Position numbers and translations under genes: made by a program. Under the pieces are notes generated by a model. It had not been told where the DNA came from. It ran no database searches and saw only the letters and a list, made by a program, of their open reading frames with translations. DNA of 13,877 nucleotides, taken from NCBI GenBank assembly GCA_021808425.1, contig JAKBBS010000083.1, positions 1 to 13,877 of the forward strand, written 5' to 3'. Positions 1-6,247 of the stretch are shown one piece after another. This stretch comes from Actinomycetes bacterium. GTDB lineage: Bacteria; Actinomycetota; Acidimicrobiia; Acidimicrobiales; Palsa-688. Numbering within the stretch: position 1 is the first letter of the stretch; each line of letters starts with the position of its first letter.

Positions 1-98
1 CCGGGTACTTCGACGATGTCGCCTCGACGCTAAGCGGCGGGAGCGCCTCGACTCTGGCGTTGGTGGGATCCACCGAGGAGCAGCAGTTCGAGCACTGA
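1..98 (+). CDS. 3' end of an unidentified protein-coding gene
   Basis: An open frame enters from the left edge (first full codon at 3) and stops at TGA 96-98. Only about 31 residues are visible, starting GYFDDVASTLSGG and ending STEEQQFEH. The tail has small polar residues then an acidic end, which looks like a soluble protein C-terminus, but no motif allows a family call. The gene would converge on the epimerase gene. The frame has GC-rich third positions like the neighbouring genes, which supports real coding. The function is unknown and the start lies outside the window. Confidence 0.5.
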   Translation, partial: GYFDDVASTLSGGSASTLALVGSTEEQQFEH

Positions 99-102
99 GC
101 CC

Positions 103-166
103 GTTCGCCCGTTCGCCCGTTCGCCCCTTCGCCCGTTCGCCCGTTCGCCCGTTCGCCCGTTCGGGC
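103..166. repeat. 8-bp tandem repeat, about 8 units
   Basis: The octamer GTTCGCCC is repeated head to tail. Perfect units begin at 103, 111, 119, 135, 143 and 151. The unit at 127 has one change (CTTCGCCC), and the last at 159 ends GGGC, so the final two units can fold as GCCC-GTTC-GGGC. The array begins 4 nt after the stop of the left-edge gene, between two convergent genes. Because the unit is not a multiple of three and lies outside both genes, copy number could vary freely. A length-variable tract or a transcript-end structure are both possible, and no U-tract follows. Confidence 0.85.
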
Positions 167-198
167 TCGGGGGTCGGGCCGGGCAAGGAGCACTTTCG

Positions 199-212
199 GA
201 CCAGTTCTGGTC
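199..212. other. small palindrome between convergent genes
   Basis: GACCAGTTCTGGTC is a perfect 6-bp inverted repeat around TT, located 10 nt beyond the epimerase stop in that gene's direction of transcription. It could help end transcription from either side. The stem is short and no T-run follows on either strand, so a terminator role is weakly supported. Confidence 0.3.
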
Positions 213-222
213 AAGCCGCGGT

Positions 223-1167
223 CTAGCCGACCTGGATCCCCCACGCAGCCTCAAGCGTGCTGGCCGGCTCTAGCACTTGACGGCCGTCCCCGCTGCGAAG
301 CATGTCGGGAGCGGCGGTCATCGGCTCGACAGCAAGGCCGCGCCGGCGCCGGCCCTCATCGCTGATCGTGTCACCAGTGAAGACCATGAGGTGGGTGAAC
401 TGCCTGTCCATCCAGAGCTTTACCATCGGACTACCCTCCGATTCGATCCGGACGACGCAACGGCCGTCTGCTCCGCGCTGCAGATCGGTAAAGGCTGCGT
501 CGAGTCGGGCGCGGCCGATCCTTCGTCCGTCGTTGAAGTCCAATCCCAACTCATCGACAGAGACGGGGCCGAGAGGCAGCCCGCGATCGTCGGAGCGGTA
601 CGCGGCCCTGGCCGGGAGTGTCAGGAGGATATCGTCCACCGTCCCACCGAATGCCCGGATGTACGGGTGCCAGCCGATACCGACCGGGCAGGCCTCCGTC
701 GAAAGGTTGGTCATCCATGTCCGGACTTCGAGGCCTCCTTCGCTGAGGCGGTAGACGACGCGGAAGTCCAGTGCCCAAGGCCAACCCGGCTGAGGATGCA
801 GACGGTGCGAGACCGTCACGTGCTCGACCGGGGTTCCGGCGGTCCACGGGGAGTGAAGCGTCTCGGGCTCGGGCAGCGTCCAGTTCGCCCACCTCACCAG
901 TCCGTGGATGGCGTTGCTCTTGGATACCTCGGTGATCGGCAGCTGGTACTCGCGGCCATTCCACGTGAATCGGCCGTCGCCCAGCCGGTTAGGCCAGGGA
1001 GCGAGGAGCTGGCCGCTCCCGGCAGGGCAGACCTCGTCCTCGTAGTAGCCATCAAGGATGTCAATACCGTTGTGGCGATAGGATCGGAGTCCACCACCGA
1101 CCTCGACTGCGACGAGGGACTGTCCATGGGCTTCGAGGCGCGCCTGGCGCCCGGACGGCACGGTCAC
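223..1167 (-). CDS. aldose 1-epimerase (mutarotase) family protein
   Basis: This 314-residue protein matches the galactose-mutarotase fold family, which interconverts alpha and beta anomers of free aldoses in the cytoplasm. Visible landmarks are an N-terminal PSGRQ...EVGGGLRSY, the NR pair at 60-61, NAIHGLVR with the conserved His at 88, GWHPYI with the second catalytic His at 167, and LAVEPMTAAPDML with the catalytic-base Glu at 281. Length is close to the family norm of 290-350. The start is GTG at 1167, and the family's N-terminal pattern begins a few residues later, so little can be missing. No Shine-Dalgarno lies before this GTG, but two overlapping mini-ORFs lead into it. The family resembles YihR-type mutarotases. 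The substrate sugar cannot be told, and no sugar catabolic genes are adjacent. Confidence 0.9.
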   Translation of the reverse strand: MTVPSGRQARLEAHGQSLVAVEVGGGLRSYRHNGIDILDGYYEDEVCPAGSGQLLAPWPNRLGDGRFTWNGREYQLPITEVSKSNAIHGLVRWANWTLPEPETLHSPWTAGTPVEHVTVSHRLHPQPGWPWALDFRVVYRLSEGGLEVRTWMTNLSTEACPVGIGWHPYIRAFGGTVDDILLTLPARAAYRSDDRGLPLGPVSVDELGLDFNDGRRIGRARLDAAFTDLQRGADGRCVVRIESEGSPMVKLWMDRQFTHLMVFTGDTISDEGRRRRGLAVEPMTAAPDMLRSGDGRQVLEPASTLEAAWGIQVG

Positions 1168-1190
1168 GATTTGGTCGCGGCTTTGGTCAT
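1164..1190 (-). other. possible 8-codon mini-ORF overlapping the epimerase start
   Basis: ATG at 1190 opens MTKAATKS and stops at TGA 1166-1164, overlapping the GTG start of the epimerase as GTGA. With the preceding mini-ORF this makes two successive 4-nt overlaps, a geometry that permits termination-reinitiation coupling. It could explain how the epimerase GTG is translated without its own ribosome-binding site. It has not been shown to be translated. Confidence 0.25.
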
Positions 1191-1219
1191 GACCCTACGA
1201 CGCTACCCAACGAGGACAT
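1187..1219 (-). other. possible 10-codon leader ORF upstream of the epimerase
   Basis: Reading leftward, ATG at 1219 opens MSSLGSVVGS and stops at TGA 1189-1187. A GAGGAG Shine-Dalgarno-like sequence lies at 1237-1232, 12 nt before the ATG, which is longer than ideal. Its stop overlaps the next mini-ORF start as ATGA. It is too short for codon statistics, so chance is possible. Confidence 0.25.
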
Positions 1220-1239
1220 CAAAGAACAGCGCTCCTCAA

Positions 1240-1274
1240 TTGATCGAACCCTTACGTTGATCGAACCCCTTACG
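1240..1274. repeat. tandem duplication of a 17/18-bp unit
   Basis: TTGATCGAACC-CTTACG (1240-1256) is followed directly by TTGATCGAACCCCTTACG (1257-1274). The copies differ by one inserted C. The pair lies about 75-110 nt upstream of the epimerase start, in a divergent promoter region. It could be a paired operator or a recent slippage duplication. Confidence 0.8.
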
Positions 1275-1284
1275 CGCAGAAGGA

Positions 1285-1306
1285 CCCGGTGGGGGGGGAT
1301 ACCGGG
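1285..1306. other. hairpin with G-rich loop in intergenic region
   Basis: CCCGGT (1285-1290) pairs with ACCGGG (1301-1306) around a loop containing eight Gs and AT. The stem can extend three more pairs past one mismatch. No U-tract follows. It may be a structural element of the divergent upstream region or simply G-tract DNA. Confidence 0.3.
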
Positions 1307-1388
1307 CCCTTCGCATCAGCGCTTCACGGTCCAGAGGGGGGGAACTGGCCGGTGCGCTGTCTTCATTATCGACCAGACGGAGTGGCGA

Positions 1389-1430
1389 GCAAACATATTT
1401 TTATTTTCTTCTCATATATTTCTGGACGAT
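1389..1430. promoter_or_regulatory. AT-rich tract in the epimerase/LCP divergent gap
   Basis: A sharp drop in GC content occurs here, with ATATTTTTATTTTC and TCATATATTTC in otherwise GC-rich DNA. TATATT at 1415-1420 would fit a -10 box for + strand transcription into the LCP operon about 170 nt downstream, but I see no convincing -35 partner. An UP-element-like or nucleoid-protein (H-NS-like or Lsr2) binding tract is equally possible. Confidence 0.3.
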
Positions 1431-1500
1431 TGCAACGCAGGACGGGGTGACAACCGAAACAGCGCCCCAGCCCGTAATCTTGACCTGGCTTCCCCACCGC

Positions 1501-1574
1501 GTCGAAGCTCGCCGAGTCGAAGCCCGTCGGGTCCGAAACCCATCGGGTCGTAACCCCAATCGGGTCGTGAGCCC
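1501..1574. repeat. five degenerate 15-17-bp repeats upstream of the LCP gene
   Basis: A motif close to GTCGtAAgCCC recurs at 1501 (GTCGAAGCTC), 1516 (GTCGAAGCCC), 1531 (GTCCGAAACCC), 1547 (GTCGTAACCCC) and 1564 (GTCGTGAGCCC). Spacings are 15, 15, 16 and 17 bp. The array ends 18 nt before the LCP ATG, within the expected leader or promoter. It could be a multi-site operator or a decayed tandem expansion. Confidence 0.6.
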
Positions 1575-1592
1575 TGGATCACTTGGATAGGA

Positions 1593-3221
1593 ATGCACGC
1601 CAAACCATCACGGAGACAGCGCAGATCTGCAGAGCGACAGGCTCGAAAGCACCCTGATACGCCGCTTATACCAACACGCCACTGGCCTCGCCGACTCCTC
1701 GTGATGGCGAACATCTTCGTCGCAATCACTCTCATTGCGGTCGGCGGGGCCTACGCCTATGTGCGCTACCGCATCGATTCGATTCACACTCTCGCTGCCC
1801 CCGACCTCACGTCGCAGGGAAATAACACGGGGACGAACCAGCAACCAACCAGCACCTCCTCGGGGGCCCCCGAGAACATCCTGCTCATCGGCAACCAGAG
1901 TCGGGCCGGTCTCAACACCCCCGCCGACATCCAACAGTTCGGCAACCCGCAGCTTCTTTCCGGGTCACTCAGCGACGTGATCATGGTTCTCCATCTCGAT
2001 CCGAAGACCAAGCAGGCGTCGATTCTGTCCATCCCCCGCGACCTGTTCTCACACATGCCCACCGGAAGCCCTGTGTTGTCGTGGGAGAAGATCGACGCTG
2101 CCCTCAACGACGGGGTCAACGGCCCGGACAACCTCGTCAAGGCCATCCAGCAGGACTTCGGGATCCCGATCAACCATTTCGTCGAGATCAATTTCAGTGG
2201 GTTCGAGAACACGGTCAATGCTCTCGGCGGCCTGACGATGGACTTCCCTCAGAAGCTCTACGACCTTCAGTCGCAGCTCAACATTACGAGCACCGGCTGC
2301 ATTTCCATCAACGGGGCGCAGGCCTTGGCTTTGGTGCGCTCACGGCATCTGCAGTACGACCCTCCCGGCTACATCGGCCCGGTCTCCACGTGGCCGTACG
2401 ACCCTGAATCGGATCTCGCCCGAATAGTGAGAGACCACGAGTTCGTCCGGGTACTGCTGTCGACGGCGATCTCCAAAGGACTTACAAACCCTTTGACGCT
2501 TAACCGGTTCATCGGCGCGGTAATAAATCAGGTGACGATGGACCCGGGCCTGAAGAATCAGCTGATCAGCTTGGCCGAGACCTACGGCCACATAAACCCC
2601 GGCGCCATACCCGAGACGACGCTCCCCGTCACCACTTTCAACAACTACTACTTCAGAGGCGCATCTATGGGTGACGTCGACTTCCCGGTGCAGCCCAACG
2701 ACTACCAGACGATCGCCAAGTGGGATTCGGGGGCTTTGCCCACCCCCGTCACCCCCACAGCTGTCAACGTGCTCAACATCGTGGGGAGCTACAACCTCGC
2801 TAGCGTAACAGCGAAGGCTTTGGCGGCTGACGGTTTCACGATCGGCACAGTTGCGAACGGTCCGATTCCCGCCAATCCCGCCGAGACCGTCATCGAATAC
2901 CCGACTGGAGGCCTCGCTCAAGCGATGTCCGTGCTTTCGAAGCTCTCGGGCGCGGTCGTCATGGAACCCGACCCAGCTTTGCCTGCTGGAACAATTACGC
3001 TCAAAGCCGGAACCAACTTCTCGGTGGTGTCCGCTTCGCAGAGCTCGCCGGGTGCCACAACCGCAACAACCGCCAATACGGGCAGCATCCCGAGCTCGTC
3101 GACCACGATCCGCCCTCCGACCGTAGGCAACCAGGCGCCCAGCTCCAGCGTAGACAACCTGACGCCGTACGATCCCCGGCCTTGCGCCCCCGGATCACCG
3201 GTCAAGACTCTGGCCGGCTAG
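1593..3221 (+). CDS. LytR-CpsA-Psr (LCP) family cell wall glycopolymer transferase
   Basis: LCP proteins move glycopolymers (teichoic acid, capsule, arabinogalactan type) from undecaprenyl-pyrophosphate carriers to peptidoglycan, outside the membrane. The 542 residues show a basic cytoplasmic N-terminus (1-36), one membrane helix (about 36-57), a polar linker, the LCP domain (about 92-290), a LytR_C domain (about 388-478; VNVLNIVG core) and a Ser/Thr/Pro-rich tail. Family landmarks are SDVIMVLHLDP (Asp128), SIPRDL (Arg149), ALALVRSRH (Arg249, Arg251) and DLARIVRDHEF (Arg277, Arg280). The first motif is GNQSR rather than the usual G-x-D-x-R. ATG at 1593 has only a weak, very close ATAGGA ribosome site, but it gives the basic N-terminus plus single helix expected. 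It is first of three + strand genes spaced by 22 and 21 nt. The polymer attached is unknown. Confidence 0.92.
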   Translation: MHAKPSRRQRRSAERQARKHPDTPLIPTRHWPRRLLVMANIFVAITLIAVGGAYAYVRYRIDSIHTLAAPDLTSQGNNTGTNQQPTSTSSGAPENILLIGNQSRAGLNTPADIQQFGNPQLLSGSLSDVIMVLHLDPKTKQASILSIPRDLFSHMPTGSPVLSWEKIDAALNDGVNGPDNLVKAIQQDFGIPINHFVEINFSGFENTVNALGGLTMDFPQKLYDLQSQLNITSTGCISINGAQALALVRSRHLQYDPPGYIGPVSTWPYDPESDLARIVRDHEFVRVLLSTAISKGLTNPLTLNRFIGAVINQVTMDPGLKNQLISLAETYGHINPGAIPETTLPVTTFNNYYFRGASMGDVDFPVQPNDYQTIAKWDSGALPTPVTPTAVNVLNIVGSYNLASVTAKALAADGFTIGTVANGPIPANPAETVIEYPTGGLAQAMSVLSKLSGAVVMEPDPALPAGTITLKAGTNFSVVSASQSSPGATTATTANTGSIPSSSTTIRPPTVGNQAPSSSVDNLTPYDPRPCAPGSPVKTLAG

Positions 3222-3243
3222 ACCTCACCGATACTGCCAGCAG

Positions 3244-3873
3244 ATGAACGTAAGCCACCTCCTAGCGACATACGGCTACAGCGCCGTCTTCCTGCTCGTG
3301 CTGATCGAATGCCTCGGCGTTCCGCTGCCTGGGGAGACGATTCTCGTTGCGGCCGGCATCTACGCAGGGACGACGCACAAACTTTCGATCCTTGTGATCT
3401 TCCTGGTCGCGGCTGCAGCGGCGGTTCTCGGCGACAACATCGGTTTCTGGATTGGAGACAGGGGGGGGTATCGCCTTTTGCGGCGTTACGGCCGGTATAT
3501 CCGTCTCGATGCTTCGAAGGTCAAAGTTGGGCGTCTCGTCTTCGACCGCTACGGTTCGATCGTCGTGTTCGCTGGTCGTTTCGTGTCTGTCCTTCGAACA
3601 TACGCAGCGTTTCTCGCCGGGACCCTCAAGATGACGTGGCGGCGCTTCCTGCCGTTCAACGCGGCCGGCGGGATCGTGTGGGCAGCGCTCTACAGCTTCG
3701 TGCCCTATAGCCTCGGCAGTACCGTCAACAAGCTTTCGACCGTCGCAAGCTTCGTATTCGGAGGTGTCGCCCTCGTCGCGGTAGTCGTCGGGATTCTGAT
3801 AATCCGTCGCAAGACGAACCAGATGGTGCAAGCCGCCGAATTGGCGTATCCGGGGCCGCTGCCTGAGCGCTAG
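3244..3873 (+). CDS. DedA family membrane protein (first copy)
   Basis: DedA/VTT-domain proteins are integral membrane transporters. Some members (UptA of Bacillus) flip undecaprenyl phosphate back across the membrane. This 209-residue copy has the family pattern intact: IECLGVPLPGE (Glu22, Glu31), GDNIGFWIGDRGG (Asp64), then FAGRFVSVLRTYAAFLAGTLKM (Arg112, Arg118) and the FNAAGGIVWA re-entrant or helical segment, with a final helix near 167-187. The ATG follows the LCP stop by 22 nt without a strong Shine-Dalgarno, so translation is probably coupled to the upstream gene. An 8-G run (3461-3468) encodes Arg73-Gly74-Gly75. A role in lipid-carrier recycling is inferred from the LCP neighbour; other DedA members act in phosphatidylethanolamine or proton-dependent drug phenotypes. 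Confidence 0.9.
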   Translation: MNVSHLLATYGYSAVFLLVLIECLGVPLPGETILVAAGIYAGTTHKLSILVIFLVAAAAAVLGDNIGFWIGDRGGYRLLRRYGRYIRLDASKVKVGRLVFDRYGSIVVFAGRFVSVLRTYAAFLAGTLKMTWRRFLPFNAAGGIVWAALYSFVPYSLGSTVNKLSTVASFVFGGVALVAVVVGILIIRRKTNQMVQAAELAYPGPLPER

Positions 3874-3882
3874 TCTTCCCTC

Positions 3883-3888
3883 GGAGGG
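3883..3888 (+). promoter_or_regulatory. ribosome binding site of second DedA gene
   Basis: GGAGGG is placed 6 nt before the ATG at 3895. It is the strongest Shine-Dalgarno in this operon and fixes that start. Confidence 0.75.
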
Positions 3889-3894
3889 CTTGTC

Positions 3895-4638
3895 ATGGTC
3901 GGACTCCTCAACGTAACGAACCTTGTGGCGTCCTCGGGGTACGCCGCTATCTTCATCCTGTCCGTGCTGCAGTCGTGCTGCGTGCCCACGTCGTCCGAGC
4001 TCACCCTCGGCTTCGCCGGTGTCCTTGCGGCGGAAGGCAAGCTAAGCCTTCCAGCGGTGATCGTAGTAGGGGTTGCCGGGGAGATCGTCGGCGCCTACGT
4101 CGCCTGGGCTGTCGGTCGTTATGGCGGCCGGGCGTTTGTAGCGCGCTACGGCCGGTACGTGCTGATGAGCACGCACGACCTCGACCGGGCGCAGGGCTGG
4201 TACGAGCGTCACGAGCGGTGGGGTGTCTTCGGCAGCCGGCTGCTGCCGGTGATCCGGAATTTTGTTGCCGTCCCGGCCGGTGTCGCTGAGGTACCGCTTG
4301 TCAGGTTCGGGATCCTCACGGCCCTCGGCTCTCTGCTCTGGGACGGCGCCATGGCCTTGATCGGATACGAGATCGGAGGCTCGTGGCGGTCGATCATGAA
4401 AGGCTTCAGCGATGCCGGCTACCTGCTCGGTGCGGCTGCGGTAGCCGCCGTGGCGTTCGTAGTTTGGCACCGCTGGCGCGCATTCCACAGTTCGCCGGGG
4501 GACGGACGAGTGCCGTCGGCCGGCCGGGCCCAGCGAGAGGCGGAGCGGCCATCGGTAGCGGAGCGGCCGCCCGTCGCTCTCGGCGGAGACATCGACGCCG
4601 CCCTGCTTCCCGACCGTTACCGGCGGAATCGCAGCTGA
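3895..4638 (+). CDS. DedA family membrane protein (second, divergent copy)
   Basis: This is a 247-residue DedA/VTT-type protein, 21 nt after the first copy. It keeps CVPTSSELTLGFAG (Glu35), the GEIVGAYVAWAVGRYGG segment (Glu63 where the first copy has Asp64), and FGSRLLPVIRNFVAVPAG with the conserved Arg pair (115, 121), followed by helices near 138-160 and 175-192. The position aligned with Glu22 of the first copy is Gln26, so the two paralogues are not interchangeable by sequence. A hydrophilic tail of about 50 residues contains an AERPSV/AERPPV duplication from an 11-bp direct repeat (4540-4550, 4558-4568). It is the last gene of the LCP operon and ends 8 nt from the convergent MATE gene. 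Family membership is secure; the transported lipid or ion is inferred only from context. Confidence 0.88.
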   Translation: MVGLLNVTNLVASSGYAAIFILSVLQSCCVPTSSELTLGFAGVLAAEGKLSLPAVIVVGVAGEIVGAYVAWAVGRYGGRAFVARYGRYVLMSTHDLDRAQGWYERHERWGVFGSRLLPVIRNFVAVPAGVAEVPLVRFGILTALGSLLWDGAMALIGYEIGGSWRSIMKGFSDAGYLLGAAAVAAVAFVVWHRWRAFHSSPGDGRVPSAGRAQREAERPSVAERPPVALGGDIDAALLPDRYRRNRS

Positions 4639-4646
4639 GCAACAAC

Positions 4647-5939
4647 TCAGGCCACGCTCCAACGCTCCCCCGACGTCCGACGGAGCATCCCGATCAACCT
4701 GACGACTATCGACGCGGCCAAGCCGGCCCACAGCCCACCGATACCCCATTGCAGCTGCAACGAGGCAATCCCGATCGGAACGTACACCCCGACCGTTGCG
4801 ACCAGGGTCAGGTCGCGCATATAGCGGACATCGCCGGCCCCGATCAGGACACCGTCAAGAGCGAACACTACTCCCGCTGCAGGCTGCATCGACGCAAGGA
4901 ACGGCCAGAGAACGTGTACCTGAGTGACCACGGCACCCGACGAGGTGAACACAGGGGGAATCACGTACCACCCGCCGGCGAGCACGGCCCCGAGCACGAT
5001 TCCGGCTGCCAGCCCATAGCGCGCCACGCGCCACGCAATCTGTCGAGCCGATGCAGTGTCGCCGCCCCCGAGCGCGGCGCCGACGAGCGACTGTGCCGCG
5101 ATCGCAAACGAGTCAAGCAGCAATGCGGCGAACGACCAGCACTCGAAGCCGATCTGATGGGCGGCAACCTGGGCGGTGCCCATCCGCGCTGCCACACCTG
5201 ACGCTGCAAGCATCGCCGCCTGCAACCCCGCCTTGCGAAGAAGGAGGTCTTTCGCCGGGACCAGATACGCCGCCAGCACCCCCGGGGGGGGCCACCACGG
5301 CCGCCGTTGCGCACGAAGGGCGAACAGGAACAGGGTGCCGGCGAATGCCTGAGCTGCAAGGTTGGCGACCGCCGAGCCGACCAACCCGAGTCCAATGACG
5401 TACACGAGAACTGGCGACGCGACCGCAGACATAGCGTTGGCTGCGAGGACGATCCTGACGGGCCGACGCGTGTCCTGGACGCCGCGCATCCAACCGTTAC
5501 CTGCCAGCGCAAGCAGGATCCCCGGAACCCCGAGAACCGCTATGCGAAACCAGTGCTGGGCGGCCGCCTCGAGTGCGCCCGGGCCGCCAGCGAGGAGATC
5601 AAGCAGCGGTCGGCTGAAAATCTCACCGAGCGCCACCGCAACCACGCCGACACCGAGGGCGAGCACCGATGCCGCTACCCCCTCGTCGATAGCCCTGTCG
5701 CGCTCCCCTGCGCCGAACCATCGAGCTGCTCTCGCAGTGGTGGCGTAGTCGAGGAAACCGCCGAGCATCGCCACCAACGACAGCAGCGTGCCTCCCAGCC
5801 CGAGAGCTCCCAGCTGCAGCGAACCGAGATGGCCCACGACCGCCGTGTCCACGAGGACGTAGAGCGGTTCGGCCGCCAGCACAAGGAACGCTGCGGCCGT
5901 CAGCGCCAGCAGCTGGCGCGTCCCGGGCGGCTCAGCCAT
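4647..5939 (-). CDS. MATE family efflux transporter, DinF-like
   Basis: This is a 430-residue multidrug and toxic compound extrusion protein, a cation-coupled exporter with 12 predicted membrane helices in two bundles. Family features are EPLYVLVDTAVVGHLGSLQLGALGLG in helix 1-2, ALAGNGWMRGVQDTRRPVRIVLAAN before helix 5, GTAQVAAHQIGFECW opening the second bundle, and FALDGVLIGAGDVRYMRDLTL near the end. Ala-Glu-Pro-Leu in helix 1 is typical of the DinF branch. Length fits the family. The ATG at 5939 lies 9 nt after a TAACGT -10-like box, consistent with a near-leaderless transcript. A C8/G8 run (5284-5291) encodes three prolines and adjoining codons in the central loop. The substrate is not predictable. 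Confidence 0.93.
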   Translation of the reverse strand: MAEPPGTRQLLALTAAAFLVLAAEPLYVLVDTAVVGHLGSLQLGALGLGGTLLSLVAMLGGFLDYATTARAARWFGAGERDRAIDEGVAASVLALGVGVVAVALGEIFSRPLLDLLAGGPGALEAAAQHWFRIAVLGVPGILLALAGNGWMRGVQDTRRPVRIVLAANAMSAVASPVLVYVIGLGLVGSAVANLAAQAFAGTLFLFALRAQRRPWWPPPGVLAAYLVPAKDLLLRKAGLQAAMLAASGVAARMGTAQVAAHQIGFECWSFAALLLDSFAIAAQSLVGAALGGGDTASARQIAWRVARYGLAAGIVLGAVLAGGWYVIPPVFTSSGAVVTQVHVLWPFLASMQPAAGVVFALDGVLIGAGDVRYMRDLTLVATVGVYVPIGIASLQLQWGIGGLWAGLAASIVVRLIGMLRRTSGERWSVA

Positions 5940-5948
5940 CGTCGTGTC

Positions 5949-5954
5949 ACGTTA
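5949..5954 (-). promoter_or_regulatory. -10 box of the MATE gene
   Basis: TAACGT on the - strand ends 9 nt before the ATG at 5939, placing transcription start a few bases from the start codon. No clear -35 is seen. It shares this geometry with four other genes in the window. Confidence 0.45.
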
Positions 5955-6087
5955 GTGCCACTGCTCGGATGGGAACCGCTCGAAGCAGTTGGCGGCAAGT
6001 ATTCCGTCACTAGCCGCTGGCAATCATTGGCGACTTGCCCGGATTCGTCCTAATCTGCGCCCCTCGGCTCCGTAATATGCCCTCGAC

Positions 6088-6110
6088 AGCCGTCAAATTT
6101 GGTCAGGATC
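6088..6110 (+). repeat. left 23-bp inverted repeat arm
   Basis: This is an exact reverse complement of 6248-6270. The match breaks immediately on both sides. It contains the near-palindrome GTCAAATTTGGTC (6092-6104), one base away from GTCAAATTTGAC symmetry. Confidence 0.95.
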
Positions 6111-6118
6111 TTCGCGGG

Positions 6119-6235
6119 CCGGATACAGCCTGACAATTTAAAGCGTTTTTTCGCACTTTTTGGTACACGATCTTCGTCCCCAATAGATCCGGTTCCAGCC
6201 TTCGCTTAGAAAACGCACTTTTTGGTACAAGACTT
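6119..6235. repeat. internal imperfect direct duplication
   Basis: A block at 6119-6172 is partly repeated at 6189-6235. CCGGATACAGCCT (6119) matches CCGGTTCCAGCCT (6189), and CGCACTTTTTGGTACA is identical at 6152-6167 and 6214-6229. The second copy has a shorter middle. On the - strand the shared 16-mer reads TGTACCAAAAAGTGCG. Confidence 0.85.
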
Positions 6236-6247
6236 TTCTGACCGCAC

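Noticed and set aside
103..166. CRISPR array
   Set aside because: The units are 8 bp with no spacers, so it is a simple tandem repeat.
277..1260. Long 327-residue open frame on the + strand opposite the epimerase
   Set aside because: It mirrors the epimerase gene, whose catalytic motifs are intact. The + strand product is rich in Arg, Pro and Gly with no domain, which is typical of antisense frames in GC-rich DNA.
1398..1412. Rho-independent terminator at the T-rich stretch
   Set aside because: No stable stem directly precedes the T-run on the + strand, and no gene ends upstream in that direction.
2340..2921. 193-residue frame opposite the LCP gene
   Set aside because: It is an antisense shadow; the LCP and LytR_C domains on the + strand cover the whole span.
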